Below, in pieces: positions 17,557-26,507 of a DNA stretch of 64,000 nucleotides. Position 1 is the first letter of the stretch; each line of letters opens with the position of its first letter. Position numbers and translations under genes: made by a program. Origin of the DNA: Streptomyces sp. RPT161 (GTDB taxonomy: Bacteria; Actinomycetota; Actinomycetes; Streptomycetales; Streptomycetaceae); NCBI RefSeq assembly GCF_027533845.1, contig NZ_JAPZVN010000002.1, positions 248,001-312,000 of the forward strand, in the 5' to 3' direction. The notes beneath the pieces are model-generated. The model searched no databases. It had not been told where the DNA came from and worked only from the letters and a program-made list of their open reading frames with translations.

Positions 17557-18294
17557 ATGGCTGGCGTATGGCAGTTCCTGCGGGGCGGGGACAAGTCACC
17601 CCAGTTCGACATGGGGATCGCGCACACGGTCACGCTGACCAAGCGGAACCAGGTCGTCTCGCTCAACCACCAGGGTTCGGCCCACGGCAACCTGCGGGTC
17701 AACCTCACCTGGTCGATGCGGACTTCGGACTTCAACGACATGAACCGCGAACGAGGCGGTCTGTTCCGCAAGCCGTTCGGTCTGTTCAGGCCGGAGTTGG
17801 TGCAGGCGCAGGGGCCCGCGATGGTCAACGTCGACCTCGACCTTGCCTGTATGTACGAGCTGGCGGACGGCAAGAAGGGGGTCGTCCAGCCGCTGGGCAA
17901 CTTCCTGGGGTCTTTCAACGAGGCGCCGTACATACAGCTCAGCGGCGACGACCGGTTCGGGTCGGGCTCCGGCGAGACGATATACATCAACCTCGACCAC
18001 AAGGACCAGTTGCGCAGGCTGCTGGTGTTCGTCTACATCTACGACGGCACCCCGGCCTTCGACCGCACGCACGCGGTCGTCACGCTCTACCCCAGCGCGG
18101 GCCCGAGTATCGAGATCGCCCTCACCGAGCGTGCCCCGGAAGCACGTTCCTGCGCGGTGGTGCTGATCGAGAACAACAAGGGCGAACTGACCGTGCGGCG
18201 CGAGGTGAAGTACGTCTACGGCTTCCAGTCCGAACTGGACCGGCTCTACGGCTGGGGCCTGCAGTGGGGCCGCGGCTACAAGTCCAAGATCTGA
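17557..18294 (+). CDS. TerA-like tellurium-resistance/stress protein
   Basis: The protein has 245 residues from ATG 17557 with GGGGAGGG upstream. It is a diverged TerD-fold protein: [18 protein letters not shown] carries the acidic loop, followed by [18 protein letters not shown] and a C-terminal [21 protein letters not shown] block as seen in TerA/TerF proteins. The N-terminus [20 protein letters not shown] is unlike TerD. It ends the terD-terD-terC run and converges on the YGYP-tailed TerD gene 27 bp away. It probably acts with the other Ter proteins at the membrane. Confidence 0.85.
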   Translation: MAGVWQFLRGGDKSPQFDMGIAHTVTLTKRNQVVSLNHQGSAHGNLRVNLTWSMRTSDFNDMNRERGGLFRKPFGLFRPELVQAQGPAMVNVDLDLACMYELADGKKGVVQPLGNFLGSFNEAPYIQLSGDDRFGSGSGETIYINLDHKDQLRRLLVFVYIYDGTPAFDRTHAVVTLYPSAGPSIEIALTERAPEARSCAVVLIENNKGELTVRREVKYVYGFQSELDRLYGWGLQWGRGYKSKI

Positions 18295-18321
18295 GCCTGG
18301 CGGCGCCCAACGGGCCGAGGT

Positions 18322-19305
18322 CTACCGTCCGTTCTGGAACTGCGGCCCCTGCGGCGGCAACGTGACCGCCGGAACGGTCGGCGCCGCCGCCTGCTGGGCG
18401 ACGGTGGCCTGCTGCGGATATCCGTACGCCGGATGCGGCGGATAGCCGTAACCGCTCTGCTGCGCGGTGGCGGCAGGCTCAGCGGGTGGTGGGAAGCCAT
18501 AGCCGCCGGGCTGTTGCGGATAGCCGTAAGGCGTCTGCGGATACCCGTAGCCGCCTGCCTGGGCCGCCGGTTGCTGCGGATAGCCGTAGGCGGGCTGGGA
18601 GTTGGGCATGGGCGGCACCAGGGGCGGCAGCGGAACGCTGGGCTCCGCGGACGCCGGGGCGGTCCCCGTACCCGTTGTCGCAGCGGAAGCCTCCGCCGGG
18701 GGCGGTGCGGCGGAGGGCGACGCGCCCGTCGGCTCGGGTGCCGCGGGCGCCTGAGCCTCCGCGTCGTCCACCGCGATGCCGAACTCCGTTGCCAGCCCCA
18801 CCAGCCCGGTGGCGTACCCCTGCCCCAGCGCGCGGAACTTCCAGCCCGTACCGCGCCGGTACAGCTCACCGCAGATCATCGCGGTCTCGCCGCCGGTGTC
18901 CGGCGCGATGTCGAAGGCCGCTATGGGCTCCGCGTCCTCTTCCGCCGCGAGGTCGAGGAGCAGCAGCCGCAGCCCGGGAACGCTGCCGAACGTCCCGCCG
19001 TCCGCGGAGGCGGCCAGCACCACCCGGTCCACCGAGGGTTCGAGCCCGGCGAGTTCGACATCGACGCTGTCCGTCAGACCGCGCCCGTCGCGCCGCTTGG
19101 GGCGGTGCCTCACCAGACCGGACGGATGCCGCGGCTGGTTGTAGAAGACGAAGTCCGCGTCCGAGCGCACCCGTCCGTCGCCGCCCAGCAGCAGCGCCGA
19201 GGCGTCCACGTCGGGCACACCCGCGCCCGTGTTCCACCGCAGCACCGCCCGGACCGCGGACGCCTGAAGCGGGACGTTGGACCCCTTCACCATCGCGTGC
19301 GTCAT
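18322..19305 (-). CDS. TerD-domain protein with long Pro/Ala and YGYP-repeat tail
   Basis: The protein has 327 residues from ATG 19305 ([13 protein letters not shown]). Residues 1-180 are a TerD domain: [11 protein letters not shown] as a reduced calcium loop, [14 protein letters not shown], and [22 protein letters not shown]. The rest is low-complexity: Ala/Pro/Thr to about 225, then five YGYP units plus one YGFP, mostly as YGYPQQP, among Gln/Ala. Such aromatic-spaced tails favour self-association or surface contact. It converges on the TerA-like gene and is divergent from the PRTase operon. Confidence 0.85.
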   Translation of the reverse strand: MTHAMVKGSNVPLQASAVRAVLRWNTGAGVPDVDASALLLGGDGRVRSDADFVFYNQPRHPSGLVRHRPKRRDGRGLTDSVDVELAGLEPSVDRVVLAASADGGTFGSVPGLRLLLLDLAAEEDAEPIAAFDIAPDTGGETAMICGELYRRGTGWKFRALGQGYATGLVGLATEFGIAVDDAEAQAPAAPEPTGASPSAAPPPAEASAATTGTGTAPASAEPSVPLPPLVPPMPNSQPAYGYPQQPAAQAGGYGYPQTPYGYPQQPGGYGFPPPAEPAATAQQSGYGYPPHPAYGYPQQATVAQQAAAPTVPAVTLPPQGPQFQNGR

Positions 19306-19599
19306 ACCGGTAATCCTGCCCTCCCGCCCCACGGCCGGACAACGCGGGTGCGTGCCGAACGTGGTTCCGGTGGCCGGTCAGCGATTGATGCGGAGCCGGT
19401 CACCTGTTGATGCGAATCTGACACCCGATGGTCAAGACTTTGCCAAGAGCCTGCGTGCGATGATCATCCACGCGCGGCAGGGCGACGATCCGCCAACCAC
19501 CGCACACCAACTACCCGGGAGCTGTATGCGCCACCTTGGACCCGCCGCGCCACCCGCGCGGAACTCCGCGTTCCGCAACATCTCCGGTGACGAGCCCGC
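19306..19599. other. Divergent promoter region between the YGYP-TerD gene and the PRTase operon
   Basis: 294 bp with no credible gene. It must hold promoters in both directions. I see no convincing palindrome or -35/-10 pair. Confidence 0.5.
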
Positions 19600-20958
19600 A
19601 TGAGCACCGCCACCGCCGTCTGGACCGGCCGGTGGACCGCCGACCACCTCGGTGTCACGCTCACCGGCTCACCGGAACTGCCCAGGCTGCTCGGTCTCGC
19701 GGTACGGGTGAACGACAAGCGCGCCCACCTGCTGGTCTCCAACGTCCTGGGCAAGTACGTACCGCAGCGCCCGGACATCGTCTACGAGACCGGGCTGGCC
19801 CTCGGCCGCCGGGTGCTGGTGCTGCTCGGCGAGCAGAGCGCGTCGCGTGCAGTGGTCCTCGGCTACGCGGAGGCCGCGGCCGGGCTCGGCCAGTGCGTGG
19901 CGGACGGCCTCGGGTGCGCACCGTATCTGCACTCGACGCGTCGGCCGGTTCCCTCGGTCCCGCTCGTGGGGCGGTTCGAGGAGGAGCACAGCCACGCCGT
20001 ACGCCATCTGCTGCTGCCCGCAGATCCGGAACTGCTTGCCGGAGGCGGCCCGTTGGTACTCGTGGACGACGAACTGACCACCGGGAGGACCCTGCTCAAC
20101 ACGGTGCGGGCACTGCACGCCCGCTATCCGCGCGAACGCTACGTGGTGGCCGCGCTGGCCGACCTGCGCGGCCCGCTGGACCGCGCCCGGCTGGAGGGCC
20201 ACGCCGCCGAACTCGGCGTCCGCCTCGACGTGCTGGCACTCGCCACCGGCGAAGTTCGGCTACCCGCCGATGTGTTGACCCGTGCCGCGCACCTGGTGCG
20301 CCGCTACGGCACGGCGCCGCAGAGCACGGCCGCCTGGCCGCCGGGCACCGTGGCGCGCGTCGACCTCGGCTGGCCGCCCGGGCTGCCCGACGGCGGGCGG
20401 CACGGCTTCACGCCCCGGCACCGGGCCCTGCTCGAAGCGTCGCTACCAGGCATGGCGAAACGTCTCGGAAGCGCACTGCCGCGCGGTGCGCGCCGCGTAC
20501 TGGTGCTCGGCTGCGAGGAGTTGATGTACACCCCGCTACAGCTGGCGGCGGCGCTTGACGCCGACGTCGACGGCGTGGAGGTGTACTTCTCGTCCACCAC
20601 ACGCTCCCCGGCACTCGCCGTTGACGACCCCGGCTACCCACTGCACACCCGTATCGCCTTCCCCACGCACGACAACCCGTTGGACGGTGCGGGTGAACGT
20701 TATGCCTACAACGTGGCGCCGAGCGCCCACGGTGTGCGACGCTTCGACGCGATCGCCGTCGTCGTGGACTCCGCTGGCGACACCCCTCGCCTGACGGCGC
20801 CCGACGGACTGCTGTCCCGGCTCGCAGCCCACACCGACCGGCTGCTGCTCGCCGCCATCCCCTCGTACGTACCCGAACGGCAGAACCACTCCCACCGGCA
20901 CTCCACCTTCCCACGGAAGCACACCCCCCAACGGCAGGACCGGAACCATGCCCTGTGA
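19600..20958 (+). CDS. Phosphoribosyltransferase-TRSP domain protein of the Ter biosynthetic operon
   Basis: The protein has 452 residues. The N-terminal half is a PRTase_2-type phosphoribosyltransferase with a PRPP-loop VLVDDELTTGRTLL (about 150-163). The C-terminal half is the TRSP domain, including its name motif in FSSTTRSPAL. Comparative genomics of Ter systems (Anantharaman, Iyer and Aravind) placed such proteins with StiP and HAD enzymes in a predicted pathway for a nucleoside-like metabolite. The last about 25 residues are His/Arg/Gln-rich. The gene overlaps the next by 11 bp, so translation is probably coupled. Confidence 0.85.
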   Translation: MSTATAVWTGRWTADHLGVTLTGSPELPRLLGLAVRVNDKRAHLLVSNVLGKYVPQRPDIVYETGLALGRRVLVLLGEQSASRAVVLGYAEAAAGLGQCVADGLGCAPYLHSTRRPVPSVPLVGRFEEEHSHAVRHLLLPADPELLAGGGPLVLVDDELTTGRTLLNTVRALHARYPRERYVVAALADLRGPLDRARLEGHAAELGVRLDVLALATGEVRLPADVLTRAAHLVRRYGTAPQSTAAWPPGTVARVDLGWPPGLPDGGRHGFTPRHRALLEASLPGMAKRLGSALPRGARRVLVLGCEELMYTPLQLAAALDADVDGVEVYFSSTTRSPALAVDDPGYPLHTRIAFPTHDNPLDGAGERYAYNVAPSAHGVRRFDAIAVVVDSAGDTPRLTAPDGLLSRLAAHTDRLLLAAIPSYVPERQNHSHRHSTFPRKHTPQRQDRNHAL

Positions 20959-22111
20959 ACCCCTGCGCGGCCCGGCGTTCTCCAGCTACGCCCCCGACGA
21001 GGTCGGCTGGCTGCTCAAGGACCTCTCCGACGTGGCGCTCGAACGGCCGATCGAGGAGCGCGAGGAGGCGGTGCAGAACGGCGCGCACTACGCCGAGTCG
21101 CTGCCCGTCGAGTACCAGCCGAGCGCCGAGTACCAGCGGTTGTTCCGCACCGCGCTCGCCCGGTCCGCGGAGCGGATCGCCCGGGCCGTCGGCGTCGTCA
21201 CCGAGACGGTGCTCAGCGAGCGCTCACCGGCCCCGGTACTGGTCTCACTGGCCCGCGCCGGAACGCCGGTCGGCGTACTGATGCGCCGCTGGGCGCAGCA
21301 GGCACACGCTCTGGAGCTGCCGCACTACGCCGTGTCGATCGTGCGCGGCCGGGGCATCGACACCACCGCGCTGCGCTGGATCGCGGAGCGGCATGATCCG
21401 ACGGACGTGGTCTTCGTCGACGGCTGGACCGGCAAGGGCGCCATCTGCCGTGAACTCGGCGCCGCGCTCGCCGGGTTGCGGCGCTCCGGTTGGCACGAGG
21501 AGTTCGATCCGCGGCTCGCGGTGCTCGCCGACCCCGGCCGCTGTGTGGACACCTTCGGCACCCGCGAGGACTTCCTGATCCCCTCGGCCTGTCTGAACTC
21601 AACGGTGACGGGGCTGGTCTCACGTACCGTGCTGCGGCCGGACCTGATCGGGCCCGGCCAGTTCCACGGTGCCAAGTTCTACCGGGAGTTGGCGGACGTG
21701 GACGCCTCCGGGCTGTTCCTGGACACCGTGACGAAGCGTTTCGGCGATGTGGTGGACACCGTCGTCACCGAGGTCAAGGAGGCGGGCGAGCGGGACCGCA
21801 CCCCCACCTGGGCGGGCTGGGCCGCGGTCCAGCGGATCAGCGCGGAGTACGGGATCGGCGAGGCCAACCTGGTCAAGCCCGGAGTCGGCGAGGCCACCCG
21901 GGTGCTGCTGCGCCGGGTGCCCTGGCGGATCCTGGTACAGCGCGACGCCGGGCCGGAGTTGGACCACATACGGCTGCTGGCCGACCAGCGCGGGGTGCCG
22001 GTCGAGGAGGTGGACGACGCGATCGGCCCGTACCGCTGCGTGGGCCTTGTGCACCCGAGGTACACCGCGGGGGCGGTCGGCGCGGACGGCAGGGCGGTGG
22101 TGCGCGGATGA
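20948..22111 (+). CDS. StiP-family PRTase-like protein with PELOTA-type C-terminus
   Basis: The protein has 387 residues. The region about 90-170 is PRTase-fold (VLVSLARAGTPVGVLMRRW, then VVFVDGWTGKGAI), matching the family annotated as 'cysteine protease StiP'. The last about 75 residues (GEATRVLLRRVPWRILVQ, DHIRLLADQRGVPVEEVD) look like the PELOTA RNA-binding domain found in this family. Comparative work treats it as an enzyme or ligase of the Ter-linked nucleoside-like pathway; no biochemical role is proven. It overlaps the upstream gene by 11 bp and the downstream gene by ATGA. Confidence 0.82.
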   Translation: MPCEPLRGPAFSSYAPDEVGWLLKDLSDVALERPIEEREEAVQNGAHYAESLPVEYQPSAEYQRLFRTALARSAERIARAVGVVTETVLSERSPAPVLVSLARAGTPVGVLMRRWAQQAHALELPHYAVSIVRGRGIDTTALRWIAERHDPTDVVFVDGWTGKGAICRELGAALAGLRRSGWHEEFDPRLAVLADPGRCVDTFGTREDFLIPSACLNSTVTGLVSRTVLRPDLIGPGQFHGAKFYRELADVDASGLFLDTVTKRFGDVVDTVVTEVKEAGERDRTPTWAGWAAVQRISAEYGIGEANLVKPGVGEATRVLLRRVPWRILVQRDAGPELDHIRLLADQRGVPVEEVDDAIGPYRCVGLVHPRYTAGAVGADGRAVVRG

Positions 22112-22938
22112 CGTTCACCCCCGGCGGTACGTTGATCGCGGCCGACCTCGACCGCACCCTCATCTACTCGGCACAGGCGCTCGCCCTCGCCATGCCCGAC
22201 GACCAGGCGCCGCGGCTGCTGTGCGTGGAGGTGTGCCACGGCAGGCCGCTCAGCTACCTCACCGAGCGCGCCGCGGCGCTGCTGGCGGAGCTGGCCGCCG
22301 TCACCGAGTTCGTCCCCGTCACCACCCGCACCCGGCAGCAGTACCGCAGGGTGCATCTGCCGGGCACCGAACCGCGGTTCGCGATCTGCGCCAACGGCGG
22401 GCACATCCTGGTCGACGGCCGCACCGATCGGGACTGGCACCACCAGGTGCGGCGCTCACTGGAGTCGGTGTGCGCCTCGCTCGGCGAGGTGCTCGACCAG
22501 CTGACGCGGGCCGCCGACCGCGACTGGCTGCACAACGTACGGGTGGCCGAGGACCTGTTCGCCTACCTGGTGGTGGACCGGCAGCGGCTGCCGGAGGGCT
22601 GGTTGAAGGAGCTGTCCGGCTGGGCGGAGGCCCGCGGCTGGACCGTCTCGCTCCAGGGGCGCAAGGTCTACGCGGTGCCCAAGCCGCTGACCAAGTCCGC
22701 CGCCCTGGCCGAGGTGGTACGGCGCACCGGCGCGGCCCGGGTACTGGCCGCCGGGGACTCGCTGCTCGACACCGACCTGCTGCTCGCCGCCGACAAGGGC
22801 TGGCGCCCCGGGCACGGCGAACTCGCCGACGCCGGTTGGCAGGCCGCGCACGTCACCGCCCTCGACGCGGTCGGCGCCGCGGCGGGGGAGGGGATCCTCC
22901 GGCGGATGGCGGCGTGGGTGGAGGGCACGGGGTTATAG
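22108..22938 (+). CDS. HAD-superfamily phosphatase of the Ter operon
   Basis: The protein has 276 residues; its ATG overlaps the StiP stop (ATGA). HAD motifs are visible: I, DLDRTLI (D14 nucleophile, D16 acid/base); II, PVTTRTRQQY; III, the lysine in KPLTKSAALAEV; IV, AAGDSLLDTDLLLAAD. The C2-type cap with FAICANGGHILVDG resembles sucrose-phosphatase/Cof-like HADs. It presumably dephosphorylates the product of the two preceding PRTase-fold enzymes. The ATP-grasp and aldolase genes that often complete such operons are absent here. Confidence 0.85.
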   Translation: MTFTPGGTLIAADLDRTLIYSAQALALAMPDDQAPRLLCVEVCHGRPLSYLTERAAALLAELAAVTEFVPVTTRTRQQYRRVHLPGTEPRFAICANGGHILVDGRTDRDWHHQVRRSLESVCASLGEVLDQLTRAADRDWLHNVRVAEDLFAYLVVDRQRLPEGWLKELSGWAEARGWTVSLQGRKVYAVPKPLTKSAALAEVVRRTGAARVLAAGDSLLDTDLLLAADKGWRPGHGELADAGWQAAHVTALDAVGAAAGEGILRRMAAWVEGTGL

Positions 22939-22943
22939 CACCA

Positions 22944-22982
22944 CGTGGTGTACCCGGGACCTATGGCACCGGGTACACCACG
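22944..22982. terminator. Bidirectional hairpin formed partly from coding sequence
   Basis: A 14-bp perfect stem (CGTGGTGTACCCGG and its complement) with an 11-base loop lies between the convergent HAD and kinase genes. The right arm encodes the kinase's last residues (VVYPV), so the terminator is built into the gene's 3' end. Confidence 0.75.
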
Positions 22983-23605
22983 CGGGTGCAGTTGGCCCTG
23001 GACCGCTCCACGCGTTCGGCGTTGGACCGCTCGCTGGCCGCGATGAACTCCCGCGCCTGCTCCCGCGTGCGGCCACCGCGCAGATGCCTGCGCAGCAACC
23101 GCTCCTCGCGCACCCTGGGCGGAGTGTCCACGTACCACAGCGCGTCCAGCAGTTCGCGCACCTCACACCAGCCCTCGCCGTCGTCGGCGAGGTAGTTGCC
23201 CTCGGTGATCACCAGCCGGGCGGTCGGCGGCACGACCAGACCGGCCGCGACCGGCTCCTCCAGCCGACGGTCGAAGTCCGGTACGTAGACCGGGTGTTGC
23301 GGTACGTTCCGTAGTCGCCGCAGCAGGTGTACATAGCCGTGGACATCAAAGGTGTCCGGAGCGCCCTTGCGCCCGCGCCGTCCCAGCCGGTCCAACTGCG
23401 CGGTGGACAAGTGAAATCCATCCATCGGGACATATCCCACCGAATCCACGCCAAGCCGCTGGGTCGCACCGCGCACCAGCCGCTGGGCCAGCGTCGACTT
23501 GCCCGCCGCGGGCGCACCCGCCAGCCCCAACAGCGCCCTGCGGCCTGCCATGCTGGGCACCAGGGCCACCGCCGCATCGATCAAGCTGTCAGAAACGGTC
23601 GACAT
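22961..23605 (-). CDS. P-loop nucleoside/nucleotide kinase family protein (uridine kinase-like)
   Basis: The protein has 214 residues. Walker A is GLAGAPAAGKSTLAQ (about 28-42). The segment YVPMDGFHLSTAQLDRLG is the substrate-binding region of the PRK/uridine kinase/pantothenate kinase group, and VITEGNYLADDGEGW holds the catalytic acidic region. The basic lid RLLRRHLRGGRTREQAREF is near the end. It phosphorylates a sugar, nucleoside or related alcohol; the true substrate cannot be read from sequence. It is convergent with the Ter operon, so partnership with that pathway is possible but unproven. Confidence 0.82.
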   Translation of the reverse strand: MSTVSDSLIDAAVALVPSMAGRRALLGLAGAPAAGKSTLAQRLVRGATQRLGVDSVGYVPMDGFHLSTAQLDRLGRRGRKGAPDTFDVHGYVHLLRRLRNVPQHPVYVPDFDRRLEEPVAAGLVVPPTARLVITEGNYLADDGEGWCEVRELLDALWYVDTPPRVREERLLRRHLRGGRTREQAREFIAASERSNAERVERSRANCTRVVYPVP

Positions 23606-23658
23606 GGCGTAACCCTACGCAACGGTAATCACGAGCGTGAACCACTGAGGAGCGTCTG

Positions 23659-24330
23659 GTGACCGAGAGCAAGAACCCGCCGCTAACGCCGGAACTCTAC
23701 GCATACGTGCTGGAGCACAACCCGCCGCTCGACCCGGTCCAGCGCGAGCTGGTCGACTTCACCCACACCCGGTTCGCGGACGACGCCGGCCTGCAGACCG
23801 CGCAGGAGCAGGGACCGCTGCTGAGCTTCCTGGTACGGCTGGTCGGCGCCAGGCGGATCGTCGAGGTCGGCACCTTCACCGGCTTCTCCACGCTGTCCAT
23901 GGCCCTGGCGCTGCCGGAGGACGGCCGGATCATCGCCTGCGACATCTCCGAGGAGTGGACCGCGGTGGGCCGCGAGGCCTGGGCGAAGGCGGGCGTCGCG
24001 GACCGCATCGACCTGCGGATCGCCCCCGCGCTTGACACCCTGCGCGCGCTGCCGGACGACGAGCCGTGGATCGACCTGTCGTTCCTCGACGCCGACAAGG
24101 AGAACTACCCGCTGTACTGGGAGGAGTTGGTGCGCCGCACCCGGCCCGGCGGTCTGCTGGTGGCGGACAACACCCTGCTGCACGGCTCGGTGGTGACCGA
24201 CACCAGCAGCGACGGCCGGGCCGCCGCCATGCGGGCCTTCAACGAACTCGTGCTGACCGACGAACGCGTCGAGGCGGTACTGCTCACTGTTGCGGACGGA
24301 GTGACGTTGGCCCGGAGGACCGGGGCCTGA
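23659..24330 (+). CDS. SAM-dependent O-methyltransferase (family 3, caffeoyl-CoA type)
   Basis: The protein has 223 residues from a GTG with GAGG upstream. It is a class I methyltransferase of the cation-dependent catechol/caffeoyl-CoA group: VEVGTFTGFSTLSMALALP (SAM motif I), ACDISEEW (motif II), FLDADKENYPLYWEEL and LLVADNTLLHGSV, with the metal-binding Asp/Asn pattern. Members methylate catechol-type hydroxyls on small molecules. Its last 47 bases overlap the 3' end of the convergent DUF4383 gene. Confidence 0.9.
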   Translation: MTESKNPPLTPELYAYVLEHNPPLDPVQRELVDFTHTRFADDAGLQTAQEQGPLLSFLVRLVGARRIVEVGTFTGFSTLSMALALPEDGRIIACDISEEWTAVGREAWAKAGVADRIDLRIAPALDTLRALPDDEPWIDLSFLDADKENYPLYWEELVRRTRPGGLLVADNTLLHGSVVTDTSSDGRAAAMRAFNELVLTDERVEAVLLTVADGVTLARRTGA

Positions 24331-24844
24331 CCTGCTGGCGCCCGGAGGCGGCCGCCTCGCGCGCCGCCTCCTCACGGGCAGCGCGCTCCGGGTTGCGCAG
24401 CCGCCAGTACGGGTTGTCGTGCGGCAGATGGCTGTGCACCCGCCCGTACATCCCGAACGTCATCAGCACCAGCCCGAACACAAAGCTGAACAGCACGTTC
24501 GGCATGCGGAACGCCAGGAAGTTGACCTTGGTGTCCAGCACCGCGAGGTTCACGAAGCCGCTGAGCACGAACAGCACGCCCAGCACCATGTTGAGGGTGG
24601 ACGCGAAGTTGCGGCCGATGACCATCCCCACGAACAGCAGCGCGCCGATCACTATGGACAGCACGCTGAGCGCGCCGTTCGAGCTCAGCCCCGCGACCCG
24701 CTGGCCGTGCAGCGAGAAGAACCCGACGTGGTTGAGCAGGCCCAGGATCCCGAAGGCCACCAGCACGAGGCCCATCAGCCCCGCACCGATCCGGTACACC
24801 TGGCTGAGCCGGTGATCCACCGGCAGATGATCGTCCAGTTTCAT
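24284..24844 (-). CDS. DUF4383-type membrane protein
   Basis: The protein has 186 residues from ATG 24844 (AAGGAGC upstream). Four hydrophobic helices (about 20-42, 55-77, 85-104, 112-132) follow a short polar N-terminus (MKLDDHLPVDHRLSQVYRIG). The C-terminal tail is cytoplasmic and rich in Ala/Arg/Glu. It matches the actinobacterial DUF4383 four-helix proteins; function is unknown. Its 3' end overlaps the methyltransferase gene by 47 bp on the opposite strand, which could allow antisense interference. Confidence 0.8.
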   Translation of the reverse strand: MKLDDHLPVDHRLSQVYRIGAGLMGLVLVAFGILGLLNHVGFFSLHGQRVAGLSSNGALSVLSIVIGALLFVGMVIGRNFASTLNMVLGVLFVLSGFVNLAVLDTKVNFLAFRMPNVLFSFVFGLVLMTFGMYGRVHSHLPHDNPYWRLRNPERAAREEAAREAAASGRQQVRPRSSGPTSLRPQQ

Positions 24845-24955
24845 GCCCGGCTCCTTGGGAGGATGCGGTTGCCAGCCCGCGCTCACGCGCCTCTTCCGCG
24901 CCGCTCACGCTGGTGCTGACTTCCAGCATCCGCCCATCCGGCCGGTGCGGCCAGC

Positions 24956-25165
24956 TCAGCCGCAGCAGCCGCCTCCGCAGCAGCCGCCACCCCCGCTACT
25001 GGGCGGCGTGGCCGCGGCGGCACCGGTCACCGCGACGGTGGAGAGCAGCTTGACTGTGTCCTCATGCCCGTCCGGGCAGCTCGCGGGTGCGGAGGACTCG
25101 GCCATCGGCCGGTTCAACTCGAACGTGGTGCCACAGGCGCGGCAACGGTACTCATAACGAGGCAT
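24956..25165 (-). CDS. FmdB-type zinc-ribbon protein with Gly/Cys tail
   Basis: The protein has 69 residues. MPRYEYRCRACGTTFEL opens the small zinc ribbon typical of FmdB-family proteins; the second half of the site is CPDGH, so one ligand pair is C-x2-C and the other C-x3-H. It ends in SSGGGGCCGGGCCG with four extra cysteines in two CC pairs. Family members are called regulatory but have no established function. It is a monocistronic gene. Confidence 0.82.
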   Translation of the reverse strand: MPRYEYRCRACGTTFELNRPMAESSAPASCPDGHEDTVKLLSTVAVTGAAAATPPSSGGGGCCGGGCCG

Positions 25166-25262
25166 GCCCGCAGGATAAACGGGTGGGCGGACGGGGAGAA
25201 CCGCCGTTCAGCGGGCGCATACGAGGCCGAGGGCAAACGGGTGGGCGGGAAGCGAACCCCGC

Positions 25263-26507
25263 TCAACGGGCGCGGGCCCGCTCCTCACGGATGTTCGCGA
25301 CGACCCGCTCCGCCACCCGCCGCACGGCGTCCATCTCGGTGAGGAACGCCCAGTAGTCCGGATGCCGCCCGGTGAGCCCCTCGACGGCGCGGTCCAGCCG
25401 CTCCACCGCCTCGTCCAGCGGCCGGGCGTGCCTGGGTTCGGGCGTCGTACGCCCCTGCATCACCAGCCGCTGCGCGTCCCGCAGCACGAACCGCGTCCTG
25501 TCGATCTCCGCCCGCGGATCCCGGCTGACCTCGTTGAGCCGCCGCAGCCGGTCACCGGCCGCCGCGACCGCCGCGTCGGAGTCGCCCAGCAGCTCCCGCA
25601 CCGCGCTCAGCGCGGCGGTCGCGTCCGGCCACCGCTGCTCGTCCCGCGCGGCCTGCGCCTCGGCCAGCTTCCGCTCGGCGGCGGCCACCGCGGCCGCCGC
25701 CTCGTCCGGCACCTGCTGGAGGTCCTGCCAGCAGGCGACGCTGAACCTGCGGCGCAGCTCGCTCAGCGTGGGCCCGACCTGGGCGGCCCGGGTGGCCAGC
25801 GCCTGCGCCCTGGTACGCAGCGAGACCAGCCGCTTGTCGACCTCCGCCGCGCGCTGCGGCAAACGCTCCGCCTCGGCGCGGATCTCCTCGGCGGCCCGGC
25901 GGGTGTCATCGGCCCGCCGGATCGTCCCCTGCACGCCGTGCGCCGCCGCGCCCTGGTTGAGCTTGGTCAACTCCGGCCCCAGCGCGGCCAGTCGGGCGGC
26001 CAGGTCATCCGCGGCCAGACCCGAGGCGCGTACCGCGTCCAGTGCGTTGGCCGCCGCCAGCAGTGACTGGCGGGCCCGCTCCACGGCGGGCGCCAACCGG
26101 GCCAGCTCGTTCTCCGCCCGGGCAAGCACACCGCTCAGACCCTGCGCGAACCGGTCCAGCTCCGCCCGGGTCCTCAGGATGTCGTCCCTGGCCAGCGTGA
26201 ACGCGTTGCGCGCCCGGGTCGCGGTGGCCAGGTCGAGGTCGACGGCGTCCAGGTCATGCGCGTCCACCGCCGCTATGTACCCGCTGCTGACCTGGTCGAT
26301 CCGTCGGCCCAGGGACTCGAAGTCGCCGACGGCCTTGCGCCCGGCCGGGCTGCGGTCGACCGCGGTGATCGTCTCGATGGCGATGCGCAGTTCGCGCTGG
26401 GCGGTGTCCAACTCGTAGAACGCCTCGGCGGCGGCCTCCTTGGCCGCCTGCGCCTCGGCGCGATGGTTGTCCTCCCCGCGCCGCCACCACGAACGTGCCG
26501 TCGTCAC
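25263..26507 (-). CDS. Large alpha-helical coiled-coil protein, unknown function
   Basis: The protein has 414 residues from GTG 26507, which has GGGAG six bases upstream. Almost all of it is Ala/Arg/Glu/Leu helix with heptad character (e.g. AEAQAAKEAAAEAFYELDTA, LARAENELARLAPAVERARQ); it ends VVANIREERARAR. It looks like a PspA-like or TPM-associated structural protein of actinomycetes, but I cannot assign a family. The frame stays open upstream to 26855, where another GTG with GGAGAG begins a signal-anchor-like stretch; see findings. Start is therefore uncertain. Confidence 0.65.
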   Translation of the reverse strand: MTTARSWWRRGEDNHRAEAQAAKEAAAEAFYELDTAQRELRIAIETITAVDRSPAGRKAVGDFESLGRRIDQVSSGYIAAVDAHDLDAVDLDLATATRARNAFTLARDDILRTRAELDRFAQGLSGVLARAENELARLAPAVERARQSLLAAANALDAVRASGLAADDLAARLAALGPELTKLNQGAAAHGVQGTIRRADDTRRAAEEIRAEAERLPQRAAEVDKRLVSLRTRAQALATRAAQVGPTLSELRRRFSVACWQDLQQVPDEAAAAVAAAERKLAEAQAARDEQRWPDATAALSAVRELLGDSDAAVAAAGDRLRRLNEVSRDPRAEIDRTRFVLRDAQRLVMQGRTTPEPRHARPLDEAVERLDRAVEGLTGRHPDYWAFLTEMDAVRRVAERVVANIREERARAR

